DNA of 64,000 nucleotides from CAZKUN01 sp964555935 (GCA_964555935.1 CAZKUN010000012.1:13735-77734), one strand, 5' to 3'; numbered from the stretch's first letter, positions 45,159-54,147 are shown. Notes: generated by a model not told the origin, from the sequence alone. Translations and numbers: made by a program.

Positions 45159-47102
45159 TTAACGCCCTCCCTGGCTGTCGTGGCCCGCGGCGTCGCGCGC
45201 ACGTGTGTCAGCCGCGTCGGACAGCCCGTCGGTCGCCGCGGCCTTAAACGTCTCGGAAAGGGATTCGGCGTCGAGGCCGCACTCCCTCATAAGCACGTCC
45301 GTGCTGCCGTGCGGGATGAAGCGGTCGGGAACGCCGACACGCCGGACGGCGGCGGCTACACCCCGATCAGACAGCAACTCCAGCACCGAAGAGCCGAAGC
45401 CCCCGGCCAGCGCGTTCTCCTCAACGGTGACGACCCGCGGGATGCGCGCGGCCAAATCGCAGATGAGTTCTTCATCGAGAGGCTTGGCAAACCGAGCGTT
45501 CACGACAGTCGCCGACAAACCCTCCTCGCGAAGGGTCCCAGCGGCCGCCAGCGAGGTCTCAACGCACGATCCGATCGCGATCACGAGCACGTCATCGCCT
45601 TCGGTCACGACCTCTGCCTTGCCGATTTCAAGCGTTTCGGGCAGTTCGGGGATCGCCGCGCCCCGCCCTGCTCCGCGCGGATAGCGAATCGCGCTGGGGC
45701 GCTCTGATTCAAGCGCGGTCACCATCATCCGGCAAAGCTCGGCCTCGTCGCGCGGCGCCATGACGACCAGGTTCGGGATGTGGCGCAGGTAGCTGATATC
45801 GAAGGTCCCGTGGTGCGTGGGGCCGTCATCGCCAACGAGACCCGCGCGGTCGAGCATGAAGAGCACGGGCAGATTCTGCAGGCAGACATCATGCACGACT
45901 TGGTCGTAGGCGCGCTGCGTGAATGTCGAGTAGATCGCAACGACAGGCCTCATGCCCGAGGCGGCCAGCCCGGCGGCGAAGGTCACCGCGTGCTGCTCGG
46001 CCATGCCGACATCGAAGCATCGGGCGGGCATCGCCTCTCGGAGGAACTCGACGCCCGTCCCGTCGAGCATCGCGGCTGTTACGCCAACGATTCGCGGGTC
46101 GCGATGGGCGCACTTGGCCAACTGCTCGCCGAAGACAGCGGAGTAGGACTTCCCGCTCTTGGCGTTCTTGGGCTGGCCAGTGTCGCGCTCAAACGGCGGC
46201 GTGCCATGGAAGTTTCGCGGCGACTCCTCGGCCGGAGCGTAACCCGCGCCCTTACGGGTGGCGAGGTGGAGTATCACCGGCCCGTCGAGGCTGACCGCGT
46301 GCTCCATTGTCTCGGGAAGCTCGCGCATGTTATGCCCATCGATCGGACCAAGGTACGTGAATCCCAACTCCTCAAACAGCATGCCCGGCACGACAAGTTG
46401 CTTGACCGCGTCACGCGTCCGGTCCATCGCCTGGAGCAGATGGTCGCCGAGCGGAACGTTTTCGAGCAGATGCGCCACGTCTTCACGCGCGCGGCGAACA
46501 AAGGGCTCGACCACGGTCGCCCGGAGGTTCGACAGGTAGTTCGACATCGCGCCAACATTGCCGGAGATCGACATCTCGTTGTCGTTGAGGATAACCAGCA
46601 TGTCAGCCTTGAGCGCGCCCGCTTGATTCAGCGCCTCAAAGGCCATCCCGCCGGTCAACGCGCCGTCGCCGATCACCGCGACGATCTTCTCGGTGCTCTG
46701 ACGAAGATCGCGGGCCTTGGCTAGCCCAAGGGCGGCCGAAATCGACGTGCTGCCATGCCCGGCGCCGAAGGCATCATGCTCGCTCTCGGTCCGCGAGGGA
46801 AAGCCGCTCAACCCGCCGTGCTGGCGGATCGTGGCGAAGCGATCCTTGCGGCCGGTGAGCAGTTTGTGCACGTAGCACTGATGGCCGACGTCCCAGACGA
46901 TCTTGTCCTTCGGCGAATCGAGGACGCGGTGCAGCGCGATGGTCATCTCGACCACGCCAAGATTCGACGCAAGGTGCCCGCCCGTCGCGGAGACAGTGCT
47001 GATCAGCTCCTGGCGGATCTCCTCGGCGAGTTCCACAAGCTGGTCGAGCGTTAGATCCCGCAAGTCGCGGGGCGAGTCAATCGCATTCAGTAGTCGCGGC
47101 AT
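45159..47102 (-). CDS. dxs: 1-deoxy-D-xylulose-5-phosphate synthase
   Basis: Dxs condenses pyruvate and glyceraldehyde-3-phosphate, the first step of the MEP isoprenoid pathway. The thiamine-diphosphate motif GDGALTGGMAFEALN is present, with the N-terminal DVGHQCYVHKLLTGR, HGTPPFE, and the transketolase middle domain (DVGMAEQHAVTFAAGLA). The Asp/His residues DGPTHHG and the C-terminal domain (VVTVEENALAGGFGS) follow. At 647 aa it is full length. It follows xseB by 24 bp. Confidence 0.97.
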   Translation of the reverse strand: MPRLLNAIDSPRDLRDLTLDQLVELAEEIRQELISTVSATGGHLASNLGVVEMTIALHRVLDSPKDKIVWDVGHQCYVHKLLTGRKDRFATIRQHGGLSGFPSRTESEHDAFGAGHGSTSISAALGLAKARDLRQSTEKIVAVIGDGALTGGMAFEALNQAGALKADMLVILNDNEMSISGNVGAMSNYLSNLRATVVEPFVRRAREDVAHLLENVPLGDHLLQAMDRTRDAVKQLVVPGMLFEELGFTYLGPIDGHNMRELPETMEHAVSLDGPVILHLATRKGAGYAPAEESPRNFHGTPPFERDTGQPKNAKSGKSYSAVFGEQLAKCAHRDPRIVGVTAAMLDGTGVEFLREAMPARCFDVGMAEQHAVTFAAGLAASGMRPVVAIYSTFTQRAYDQVVHDVCLQNLPVLFMLDRAGLVGDDGPTHHGTFDISYLRHIPNLVVMAPRDEAELCRMMVTALESERPSAIRYPRGAGRGAAIPELPETLEIGKAEVVTEGDDVLVIAIGSCVETSLAAAGTLREEGLSATVVNARFAKPLDEELICDLAARIPRVVTVEENALAGGFGSSVLELLSDRGVAAAVRRVGVPDRFIPHGSTDVLMRECGLDAESLSETFKAAATDGLSDAADTRARDAAGHDSQGGR

Positions 47103-47126
47103 TGGTCTATTCCCTATAGCGGGTGG

Positions 47127-47408
47127 CTACGAAAGTCGGAACTCGTCGTCTTCGACCGGCTCCGGGTCTGGCTCTTCGGCGCTCTCGGCGAGCACCTGCT
47201 CGATGCGCGTCTCGGCCTCCTGGAGCTTCTGCGTGCATAACGCGCGAAGCCCCATGCCTTCCTCAAAGCGCTTGAGCGAATCCTCGAGGGACATCTGGCC
47301 GTCCTCGAGGCCTTCCACGATCTCTTCCAGCCGCGTGAGAGCCTGTTCGAAGGTCGGCTCGTCAGACGCGGCAGCAGCATTCCCGGTAACGGGACCGGAA
47401 TCGCTCAT
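47127..47408 (-). CDS. xseB: Exodeoxyribonuclease VII small subunit
   Basis: XseB is the small subunit that wraps the XseA helical region. The 93-aa product shows FEQALTRLEEIVEGLEDGQMSLEDSLKRFEEGMGL, the family signature, after a short Ala/Pro N-terminus. Its ATG overlaps the xseA stop by 4 bases (ATGA), so it is translationally coupled to it. Confidence 0.96.
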   Translation of the reverse strand: MSDSGPVTGNAAAASDEPTFEQALTRLEEIVEGLEDGQMSLEDSLKRFEEGMGLRALCTQKLQEAETRIEQVLAESAEEPDPEPVEDDEFRLS

Positions 47409-48706
47409 GCGGTCCCCTCCTCGTCATGGGGAATTGTTGAGAGTGTCTTCGCGAGGACAGCGCCCCGTTGAAGCGTTACTTCAACGTCCTCCCCCGGTTT
47501 CACCTGCGTGGAGCTGGTCACGACGGCGCCGTCGGCGGCGCGCCGGGTAATGCTATACCCTCGGCCTAACACCGCCGGAGGGCCTAGAGCCTCGAGCTTC
47601 CCGCCAAGCGCGTCGAGCCGGGCGGCGAGACGCTCAGTCCGAGTGCGGGCGCCATCGACAAGAAGCCGCGTGGCGTCATCAACCCGCATGGTGGCTTCCT
47701 CGAGCATCCGCTCGGGCTGGCGCAGCCCCGGGCGCGTGCAAACGTTGTCGAGCGTTGCCCTGGCCCGCTGGGCCTGGCCCTGCAAGGCTCTCGCCAGCCG
47801 CGGGCCGACGGACTCCAGCACGGACAGGAACTCCTGCGCGTCCGGCACGGCGATCTCACCGGCGGCCGATGGCGTCGGCGCGCGCACGTCAGCAACGAGA
47901 TCGGCGATCGTCGTATCGGTCTCGTGGCCGACAGCGCTGATGATCGGCAGGCGGCTGGCGAAGATCGCGCGCGCGACCTGTTCGTCGTTGAAGGCCCACA
48001 GGTCCTCAAGCGACCCGCCGCCACGGCCGACGATCGCGATGTCGATGCCCGAGAGCGTGTTCGCCCGCTGGATCGATTTCACGATGCTCGCCGGCGCGCC
48101 CTCGCCCTGAACGAGGGTCGGGATGATCACGAGCCGCGTCATCGGCCAGCGGCGGCTGATGACGCTCACCATATCTCGCACGGCCGCGCCTGTTGCCGAT
48201 GTAACCAGCGCGATGGCCGATGCGAAGGGCGGGATCTGGCGTTTGCGGGATGGGTCAAACAGCCCCTCCGCGTCGAGCTTCGTCTTGAGCGCTTCCAGAG
48301 CTGCCGCGAGATCGCCCATCCCGTCAGGCCGCATCCGGCGGACGAGAAGCTGGTAGCGTCCGGCCTTCTCGTAGACGGTGACCTCGCCGGTGGCGACGAC
48401 GCGCTGGCCGCTCTCGGGCTCAAACGGAAGATGCTGCGCCGAGCCGCGGAAACAGACGCAGCTCAACGTAGAGTGTTCGTCCTTCAGCGAGAAGTAGAGA
48501 TGGCCCGAGCGGTGCCGAGTGAAATTGCTGATCTCACCCACGACCTCGACATCGCGCAGCAGCTCGCTACGTTCGATGAGCTGCTTGACGTGAGTGGTGA
48601 TCTCGCGGACCGTCAGCGGCCCGCCACCGCCCGCGTGGCCGGGCGCCGCCGCGCTGTCGTCTCGGCGGGCATCGGCGTCCAGGAATGGATCGCTCTGGTA
48701 GACCAT
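47405..48706 (-). CDS. xseA: Exodeoxyribonuclease VII large subunit
   Basis: XseA is the large subunit of the exonuclease VII that degrades single-stranded DNA. An N-terminal OB fold (VVGEISNFTRHRSGHLYFSLKDEHSTLSCVCFRG) is followed by the catalytic core: VTSATGAAVRDMVSVISRRWP, VQGEGAPASIVKSI, and IVGRGGGSLEDLWAFNDE ... AVGHETDTTIADLVADVRAPTPSAA. A coiled coil and GRGYSI complete it. The 433-aa length is normal. NusB starts 7 bp upstream. Confidence 0.97.
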   Translation of the reverse strand: MVYQSDPFLDADARRDDSAAAPGHAGGGGPLTVREITTHVKQLIERSELLRDVEVVGEISNFTRHRSGHLYFSLKDEHSTLSCVCFRGSAQHLPFEPESGQRVVATGEVTVYEKAGRYQLLVRRMRPDGMGDLAAALEALKTKLDAEGLFDPSRKRQIPPFASAIALVTSATGAAVRDMVSVISRRWPMTRLVIIPTLVQGEGAPASIVKSIQRANTLSGIDIAIVGRGGGSLEDLWAFNDEQVARAIFASRLPIISAVGHETDTTIADLVADVRAPTPSAAGEIAVPDAQEFLSVLESVGPRLARALQGQAQRARATLDNVCTRPGLRQPERMLEEATMRVDDATRLLVDGARTRTERLAARLDALGGKLEALGPPAVLGRGYSITRRAADGAVVTSSTQVKPGEDVEVTLQRGAVLAKTLSTIPHDEEGTA

Positions 48707-48713
48707 GCGGTGC

Positions 48714-49235
48714 CTACTGCTCTTGTTGAGGTGCTTCGTCGGGAACGGGTTCTGCCGGCTCTTCCTTCAGTTTCGCGCCGAGGATCCCGTTCACGAACTT
48801 TGAGGATTCGGGTCCGCCGAAATCGCCGGCGACCTCGACCGCCTCGTTGACGATGACCGCCGGCGCGTGCTCGTCGAGCGAGAGTTCCCACAAAGCGATG
48901 CGGAGGATCGTCCGGTCCGTTACTGATTGACGCCCAACCGGCCAGTGGGTCGCGATTCTATTGATGATCTCATCGATGCCGTCGCGGTCGGTGCAGACGC
49001 CGTTGATGATCCTGACCGCATACTCAAGGGCTTCCTCGCGGATGTGGTCTACGTGGCGGTCCTTCTCCGGCCACTCCTCAATCGCCAGGGCGAGGATGTC
49101 CTGAATCGCGGAGATGGCGGCCGAGGCGCGGAGGTCAAGAAGATCGGCGCGGTAGAGCGCGGCGAGGGCCAACTCGCGAGCGCGGCGCCGAGCCCCCGAC
49201 TTTCGCGGCTTCCTGGGGCGTTCTTCCGTGGTCAT
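48714..49235 (-). CDS. nusB: Transcription antitermination factor NusB
   Basis: NusB forms, with NusE and box A RNA, the antitermination complex for rRNA transcription. ATG 49235 (MTTEERPRK) begins a basic start. The helical core then shows RRARELALAALYRADLL, IINGV and WPVGRQSVTDRTILRIALWELSLDEHAPAVIVNEAVEVAGDFGG, then the C-terminal SSKFVNGILGAKL. An acidic tail (EEPAEPVPDEAPQQ) follows. The open frame upstream to 49349 is out of phase with accC and not part of the gene. Confidence 0.95.
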   Translation of the reverse strand: MTTEERPRKPRKSGARRRARELALAALYRADLLDLRASAAISAIQDILALAIEEWPEKDRHVDHIREEALEYAVRIINGVCTDRDGIDEIINRIATHWPVGRQSVTDRTILRIALWELSLDEHAPAVIVNEAVEVAGDFGGPESSKFVNGILGAKLKEEPAEPVPDEAPQQEQ

Positions 49236-49242
49236 ATCGCGC

Positions 49243-50583
49243 CTACCCGAGCCTGCGGGGCAAGAAGAGCGTGTCGACCTGGCCGTCGCGGAAGAACCGG
49301 TTGCCGAGGATGCGTAACTGGTACGGGATGATCGTCTTGATGCCCTCAATCGTCATCGACCGTAGCGCGGCCTCCATGCGAGCGATGGCCGTGTCTCGGT
49401 CCGGAGCCCAGCAGATCACCTTCGCGATCATGGGATCGTAGTGGCTGCTGACGACGCTGCCGGTCGTGACGCCGCTGTCGACGCGCACGCCGGGCCCCGT
49501 CGGCGGCACCCATTCGGTGATCTCGCCGGGGCTGGGGTTGAAGTTGTTGTCGCTGTCGACGGCGAGGATCCGGCACTCCATGGCGTGGCCGTTGAACCAG
49601 ATAGACCCCTGCTCGCAGGCGAGCTTCTCACCCGCCGCCACGCGGATCTGCTCCTTCACGATGTCAACGCCGGTCAGCATCTCCGTCACGGGATGCTCGA
49701 CCTGGACGCGGGCGTTGGCCTCGAGGAAGTAGAACTTCCCGTTCGGCTCAACGAGGAACTCGACTGTCCCCGCGCCTTCGTAGCCGGCCGTCTCCGCAAG
49801 GCGCACCGCAGCCTCGCCGAGTTTGCGCCGCAGCGATCTGCGGACGCCCGGGGCCGGGGCTTCCTCGAGGATCTTCTGGCGGCGTAGCTGTAGCGAGCAG
49901 TCACGCTCGCCCAAGTGGACAACGTTGCCGTGCGAGTCGGCCAACACCTGAACCTCGATGTGACGGGCGACGGGGATGAACTTGTCGATATACAGTCGAT
50001 CGTCGCCGAATGCGGCGAGCGATTCGGCCCGGGCGGTCTCGAAGGCTTGCGCCATCTGCTCGTCGTTGTGGACGTCGCGAATCCCGCGGCCGCCACCACC
50101 CGCAACAGCCTTCAGCAAGATCGGGTAGCCCAACTCGTTAGCGATGATCAGCGCTTCGCTGGGCGACTCGATGACCTCGCGACTGCCGGGGATGTACGGA
50201 ACTCCCGCCTCTTCGGCGAGTTGGCGGGCGCGAACCTTGTCGCCGAGCATCTCGATGACTTCCGCTGACGGGCCGATGAAACTCAGCTTGCAGGCCTCGG
50301 CGACCTCGGCGAACCGAGGCGTCTCCGAGAGGTTTCCGTAGCCGGGGTGGATCGCATCGGCGCCCGTGATGATGGCGGCGCTGATGATGTTGGGCATGTT
50401 CAGGTAGCTCGCGCGATTCTCCGCCGGGCCGACGCACACGGCCTCATCCGCCAGGCGGACGTGCAACGCGTCGCGGTCGGCCTCGGAGTAGATGGCCACT
50501 GTGGGAATCTTCATCTCGCGACAGGCGGCCATGACGCGGCAGGCAATCTCGCCGCGATTGGCAACCATGATCTTCTGGAACAT
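49243..50583 (-). CDS. accC: Biotin carboxylase subunit of acetyl-CoA carboxylase
   Basis: AccC carboxylates the biotin carried by AccB. The ATP-grasp fold is complete: N-terminal KIMVANRGEIACRVMAACR, HPGYGNLSE, the Gly-rich lid AVAGGGGRGI, HIEVQVLADSHGNVVHLGERDCSLQLRRQK, FYFLEANARVQVEHPVTEMLTG, and the C-terminal MECRI. The 446 aa matches the family. It is separated from accB by the 127-aa pilin-like gene, which interrupts the usual accB-accC pair. Confidence 0.97.
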   Translation of the reverse strand: MFQKIMVANRGEIACRVMAACREMKIPTVAIYSEADRDALHVRLADEAVCVGPAENRASYLNMPNIISAAIITGADAIHPGYGNLSETPRFAEVAEACKLSFIGPSAEVIEMLGDKVRARQLAEEAGVPYIPGSREVIESPSEALIIANELGYPILLKAVAGGGGRGIRDVHNDEQMAQAFETARAESLAAFGDDRLYIDKFIPVARHIEVQVLADSHGNVVHLGERDCSLQLRRQKILEEAPAPGVRRSLRRKLGEAAVRLAETAGYEGAGTVEFLVEPNGKFYFLEANARVQVEHPVTEMLTGVDIVKEQIRVAAGEKLACEQGSIWFNGHAMECRILAVDSDNNFNPSPGEITEWVPPTGPGVRVDSGVTTGSVVSSHYDPMIAKVICWAPDRDTAIARMEAALRSMTIEGIKTIIPYQLRILGNRFFRDGQVDTLFLPRRLG

Positions 50584-50637
50584 AGCTTGCGTGACTCCTG
50601 GGCCGACTTGGCCCTCGTCGATCTCGTCTGGGACCCG

Positions 50638-51021
50638 TCAGAAATCCGGGTGCGTTGGGCAGCGAACGCCGTTTGTCGCCGTGTCGGCCGCGTAGCGCGC
50701 GTCGTAGACAAACAGCTCGCCAGACACCGCACACTTGGCGTAGGAGGCCATGTCCGACGGGATCGTGGCCGGCCCGTCGTCGTTGACCTGCATCTCCATC
50801 ACGATGCTGGCGCGGACCTGCCTCAGCATGTTCTGGCAGTCAACGCCCGATGCCTTGTCCATCGCCTTGGCGGGGATGGACTTCTTGCCCTTGCTCCCCC
50901 ACAGCCCGTAAACAGCAGCAGCGAGGATCGCGATGATGATGATCACGACCAGGAGTTCGACGAGCGCGAACCCACTCGCCCTCAATTTCAACCGTAGACC
51001 CGACTTAGATGCTGTCACCAT
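50638..51021 (-). CDS. Type IV pilin-like protein with prepilin cleavage motif
   Basis: The 127-aa product has the class III/type IVa signal G17-F18-A-L-V-E22-L-L followed by a hydrophobic helix (VVIIIIAILAAAV). Cleavage after Gly17 leaves Phe18 at position 1 and the conserved Glu at position +5. The rest has no match I recognise but holds two Cys separated by about 30 residues (DCQNML ... KCAVSGE), and a third near the end. Its start overlaps the accB stop by 17 bases, so it is coupled to fatty-acid genes rather than pilus genes. A prepilin peptidase is not in the window. Confidence 0.87.
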   Translation of the reverse strand: MVTASKSGLRLKLRASGFALVELLVVIIIIAILAAAVYGLWGSKGKKSIPAKAMDKASGVDCQNMLRQVRASIVMEMQVNDDGPATIPSDMASYAKCAVSGELFVYDARYAADTATNGVRCPTHPDF

Positions 51022-51451
51022 CGGCCGCCCCCTTTGATGGGCGAATATCTATCAGCGGCTGGCCAAATTCAACAGCGCTGCCATCCTCAACATGGAAGCT
51101 GACGATGACGCCGGACGTGTCGGCCGTAACATCGGTAAGTTTGCGGAGGGCCTCAAGCGTGGCCACAGCCTGACCGGCCGAGACATCGTCACCCTCGTCA
51201 ACGAGCGGGGGCGATGCGGGCCCCTTGCCGCGGTGGAAGAAGCCGACTTTCGTGGCCGTCACGGTCACCAGGTCGTTACCGTCCGGCAGATCGCCGGTCG
51301 CAGCGACCCCGTCGCCCTCGATGACCACCTGGGGCGCCGCTGGAGCGGGCTTCACGACGCGCACCTCCAGGTCGCCCTCCCGGACACGAAGCTCGGTGAC
51401 CGGTGAGTCTTTGGCGATCCGGATGATCTCCTGGATGCGTTCGCGGTCCAC
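51005..51451 (-). CDS. accB: Biotin carboxyl carrier protein of acetyl-CoA carboxylase with altered lysine motif
   Basis: AccB carries biotin between AccC and the carboxyltransferase. The 148-aa product has the N-terminal helix IQEIIRIAKDSPVTELRVREGDLEV, a flexible linker, and the C-terminal beta-hairpin domain (VGFFHRGKGPASPPLVDEGDDVSAGQ ... HVEDGSAVEFGQPLI). The hairpin turn that should read E-A-M-K-M/L has E100-A101-L102-R103-K104-L105: Arg stands at the biotinyl-lysine position and the Lys is one residue later. The gene sits between efp and the pilin-like gene, in the normal efp-accB order. Confidence 0.9.
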   Translation of the reverse strand: MDRERIQEIIRIAKDSPVTELRVREGDLEVRVVKPAPAAPQVVIEGDGVAATGDLPDGNDLVTVTATKVGFFHRGKGPASPPLVDEGDDVSAGQAVATLEALRKLTDVTADTSGVIVSFHVEDGSAVEFGQPLIDIRPSKGAADGDSI

Positions 51452-51472
51452 GCTGTTCTCCCTAGGCTCTTC

Positions 51473-52033
51473 TTAGACGCGGGTGATGTAGTTGCTGTTT
51501 CTGGTGTCGACCTTCAGCACATCACCCTCACTGACGAAGAGGGGCACCGTAATCGTTGCGCCACCCTCAAGCACGGCGGGCTTGGTTCCGCCCGTGGCCG
51601 TGTCGCCGCGGACGCCGGGATCGGTCTTGTCAACGCGACGTTCGACAGTCTGCTTGACCTCGACGCCCAGCAGCTCTTCCTCGTGCATCGTGATGTCGAC
51701 GTCCTCGCCCTCTTTGAGCCAGATGTGCTGAGTGCCGACTTGATCGCCGGAGATCTCCATCTGGTCGTACGACTCGTTGTCCATGAAGAAGTAGCCGGAC
51801 CCATCGGTATAGAGGTATTGCATCTGCTTGCGCGTGACGTGGGCCGTCTCGACCTTCTCACCGGCTCTGAAGGTCTTGTCGTAGACGTTGCCGCTCTTGA
51901 CGTCACGGAGTTTGGTGCGGACTACGGCATGGCCCTTACCGGGCTTGTGGTGCTCGTAGTTGATGATCTGGTAGACCTGGCCGTCCATCTCGATGGTTAG
52001 GCCGGTCTTGAACTCATTTGTGGAGACGGGCAC
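51473..52033 (-). CDS. efp: Elongation factor P
   Basis: EF-P relieves ribosome stalling at proline stretches, relevant here because the 874-aa protein contains long Glu-Pro arrays. GTG 52033 is preceded by GGAGGG at 6 bases, giving 186 aa, the normal length. The KOW-like N-terminal domain has the loop HHKPGKGHAVVRTKL, with Lys33 at the tip where modified lysine usually lies. The OB domains (MDNESYDQM; VDITMHEEELLGVEVKQTVE) complete it. The frame open to 52108 adds sequence unlike the family. It is the first gene of the long housekeeping operon. Confidence 0.96.
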   Translation of the reverse strand: MPVSTNEFKTGLTIEMDGQVYQIINYEHHKPGKGHAVVRTKLRDVKSGNVYDKTFRAGEKVETAHVTRKQMQYLYTDGSGYFFMDNESYDQMEISGDQVGTQHIWLKEGEDVDITMHEEELLGVEVKQTVERRVDKTDPGVRGDTATGGTKPAVLEGGATITVPLFVSEGDVLKVDTRNSNYITRV

Positions 52034-52094
52034 AGTATACCCTCCTTCGGCTGGCAAGCAGCACAGAACGCGCGCCCTGTCGGGAGCGGAGAGG

Positions 52095-52124
52095 AATTCT
52101 ACACGCAAGCGGGGAGCTAAGGCA
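52095..52124 (-). promoter_or_regulatory. Sigma-70-type promoter for the efp operon
   Basis: On the minus strand TTGCCT (52124-52119) is followed by an 18-base spacer and TAGAAT (52100-52095), the latter 5 of 6 to consensus. It lies 62 bp before the efp GTG and faces the lysS promoter. Confidence 0.55.
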
Positions 52125-52151
52125 AGGGTGCGGCCGTGCGGTCGCGGCTCC

Positions 52152-52181
52152 TTGACGCGCCGCGCCTGCGCAAGCTACACT
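52152..52181 (+). promoter_or_regulatory. Sigma-70-type promoter for lysS
   Basis: TTGACG (52152-52157), an 18-base spacer and TACACT (52176-52181) match the sigma-70 consensus at 5/6 and 4/6. The predicted transcription start is near 52188, about 65 bp before the lysS ATG. The promoters for efp and lysS are thus divergent within about 90 bp. Confidence 0.55.
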
Positions 52182-52253
52182 CACTCTCTGAAGCATCCTG
52201 CGCGGCCCTTTGCCGAGCGAGGACCGCCTGTTAGCGTCCGTAGGAGGACTGTC

Positions 52254-53717
52254 ATGTCGGATCTGCCCGAGCAAGTTCAAGTGCGCATGGCAAAGCTGGC
52301 CAAGCTTCAGGAAGAGGGACGCGATCCCTTCCGCCATACGCGCTATGACCGGACCAATCTCGCCGCCGAGATCGAGGAGAACTTCGCCGATCTCGAAGGC
52401 AAGGCCGTTAAGATCTGCGGACGGATGATGCGTAAGAACGAGGTCGGCAAGCTCTGCTTCGCGGACCTGGTCGATGTCTCGGGCAAGGTCCAGGTTGTTG
52501 CCCGCGCCGATGCCATTTCAGAGGAGGCATTCGAGGGGTTCAAGGACCTCGACCTCGGCGACATCATCGGCGTTGACGGCGAGGTCTTCATCACGCGCCG
52601 CGGCCAGATCAGCGTGCGGATCGAGCAATGGACGCTGTTGTCGAAGTCCCTCCGCCCCATGCCCGAGAAATGGCACGGGCTGCAGAACGTCGAGACGCGG
52701 TACCGCCAGCGCTACGCGGACCTGCTGGCCAGCCCGGACGCCCGCGACCGGCTGGTGAAGCGCTCGGCAATGGTCTCGGCCGGCCGCAAGTATCTCGATG
52801 ACCGGGGCTTCCTGGAGGTCGAGACGCCAGTTCTCCAGCCGCTGTATGGCGGCGCGGCCGCATTGCCGTTTGAGACCCATCACAACGCGCTGGACATCGA
52901 CCTTTACCTGCGCATCGCGCCGGAGCTGTACCTGAAGCGCCTCGTGGTCGGCAATCTCGAGCGCGTCTACGAGGTCGCCCGGTGCTTCCGCAACGAGGGC
53001 ATCTCACCGCGCCACAATCCTGAGTTCACGCAGATCGAGGCGTATTGCGCCTACGCCAACTATGAGGACGTTATGGGCCTCGTGGAGGGCCAGATCTGCG
53101 CGATGGCCGAGGCGGTGAACGGCAGCCTGAAGTTCGTCCGCAACGAAGTTGAGATCGACCTCACGCCGCCGTGGGACCGCGTCCCGCTTCTGGGCGGAGT
53201 GAAAGAGGCGACGGGGATAGCCTTCGACGAACTCGAAACCGATGAGGACGCGCAGAAGGCCTGCGCCGGCGTGAAGGAGATGGGTCACGTTGAAGGGTTG
53301 ACATGGGCCCAGCTTCTCGACCGAGCTTTCGACCAGTTTATCAAGTATCGCACCGATCAACCGACGTTCGTTACCGACTACCCCGTGCCGATGTCGCCCC
53401 TGGCGAAGCGGTGCGAGGCCGACCAGACGCTGGCCCAGAGATTTGAGCCCGTCATCGCTCGTGAGGAACTGGGCAACGCCTTCAGCGAGCTGAACGATCC
53501 GCTCGACCAGCGCGCGCGCTTCGAAGAACAGGTCGAGCAGCGCCAAGCCGGCGATGAAGAGGCGCATCCGCTCGACGAGGACTTCATCCGCGCGCTGGAG
53601 TATGGAATGCCGCCGACAGGCGGGTGGGGCATTGGCCTCGACCGCCTTCTGATGGTGTTGACCGATGCGGACACTCTGCGGGAGACGATTTACTTCCCGC
53701 TGCTCCGGCCGGAGTAG
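52254..53717 (+). CDS. lysS: Lysine--tRNA ligase (class II)
   Basis: LysS charges tRNA-Lys. ATG 52254 follows TAGGAGGACTG; the open frame from 51993 crosses the efp promoter and start and is not coding. The anticodon-binding OB domain (VKICGRMMRKNEVGKLCFADL) is at the N-terminus. Class II motif 2 is YEVARCFRNEGISPRHNPEFTQIEAY and motif 3 GWGIGLDRLLMVLT. The 487-aa length is normal. It opens a plus-strand run that continues to 63418. Confidence 0.97.
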   Translation: MSDLPEQVQVRMAKLAKLQEEGRDPFRHTRYDRTNLAAEIEENFADLEGKAVKICGRMMRKNEVGKLCFADLVDVSGKVQVVARADAISEEAFEGFKDLDLGDIIGVDGEVFITRRGQISVRIEQWTLLSKSLRPMPEKWHGLQNVETRYRQRYADLLASPDARDRLVKRSAMVSAGRKYLDDRGFLEVETPVLQPLYGGAAALPFETHHNALDIDLYLRIAPELYLKRLVVGNLERVYEVARCFRNEGISPRHNPEFTQIEAYCAYANYEDVMGLVEGQICAMAEAVNGSLKFVRNEVEIDLTPPWDRVPLLGGVKEATGIAFDELETDEDAQKACAGVKEMGHVEGLTWAQLLDRAFDQFIKYRTDQPTFVTDYPVPMSPLAKRCEADQTLAQRFEPVIAREELGNAFSELNDPLDQRARFEEQVEQRQAGDEEAHPLDEDFIRALEYGMPPTGGWGIGLDRLLMVLTDADTLRETIYFPLLRPE

Positions 53718-53751
53718 CAGGGAGGCGCGACGGACGGAAGGGGTGGTAGAG

Positions 53752-54147
53752 ATGGAGGATGGGACGCGCGAGCATCCGATTGCACGGAAGACGAGTGCCA
53801 TTAAGTTCGTCGGCATGGGCCTGTATGGGCTTGCAGCCGTCATCGCGGCGCTATTCGTGGTGGCCACGGGTCTGCGCCTGATGTTTGGCGGCACGCTGCC
53901 GTGGAATGACGGCGAGCCAGGCCTCTGGGATCGCCTGGCCGGCGTTGTGGCGACCGCCGCAGCGATCGCCCTCTATATCCCTGTGGTGCGGAAATCATGG
54001 CTCAGGAAGACCGCGCTGGCCGAACACCGCCCCGAGCCACGCGCGGTGCTCCGCGTGGCGTGGATCGGGCTCCACCTGTGCGGCGGCGTTTGGATCGCCT
54101 GGATCCTTGTCCGCAACGTGATTCTCTTCGTTGGGGAGCTGTCCTGA
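53752..54147 (+). CDS. Small membrane protein, 131 aa, unknown
   Basis: ATG 53752 follows GGTGGTAGAG. The product has three likely membrane helices (FVGMGLYGLAAVIAALFVVATGL, LAGVVATAAAIALYIPVV, VAWIGLHLCGGVWIAWILVRNVI) joined by short polar loops. I see no motif that identifies a family. It lies 34 bp after lysS and 13 bp before the UbiA-type gene, so it may assist the latter. Confidence 0.7.
   Translation: MEDGTREHPIARKTSAIKFVGMGLYGLAAVIAALFVVATGLRLMFGGTLPWNDGEPGLWDRLAGVVATAAAIALYIPVVRKSWLRKTALAEHRPEPRAVLRVAWIGLHLCGGVWIAWILVRNVILFVGELS

Noticed and set aside
51993..52253. Upstream extension of lysS
   Set aside because: It covers the efp start and both promoters; ATG 52254 has a strong ribosome site and the correct family N-terminus.
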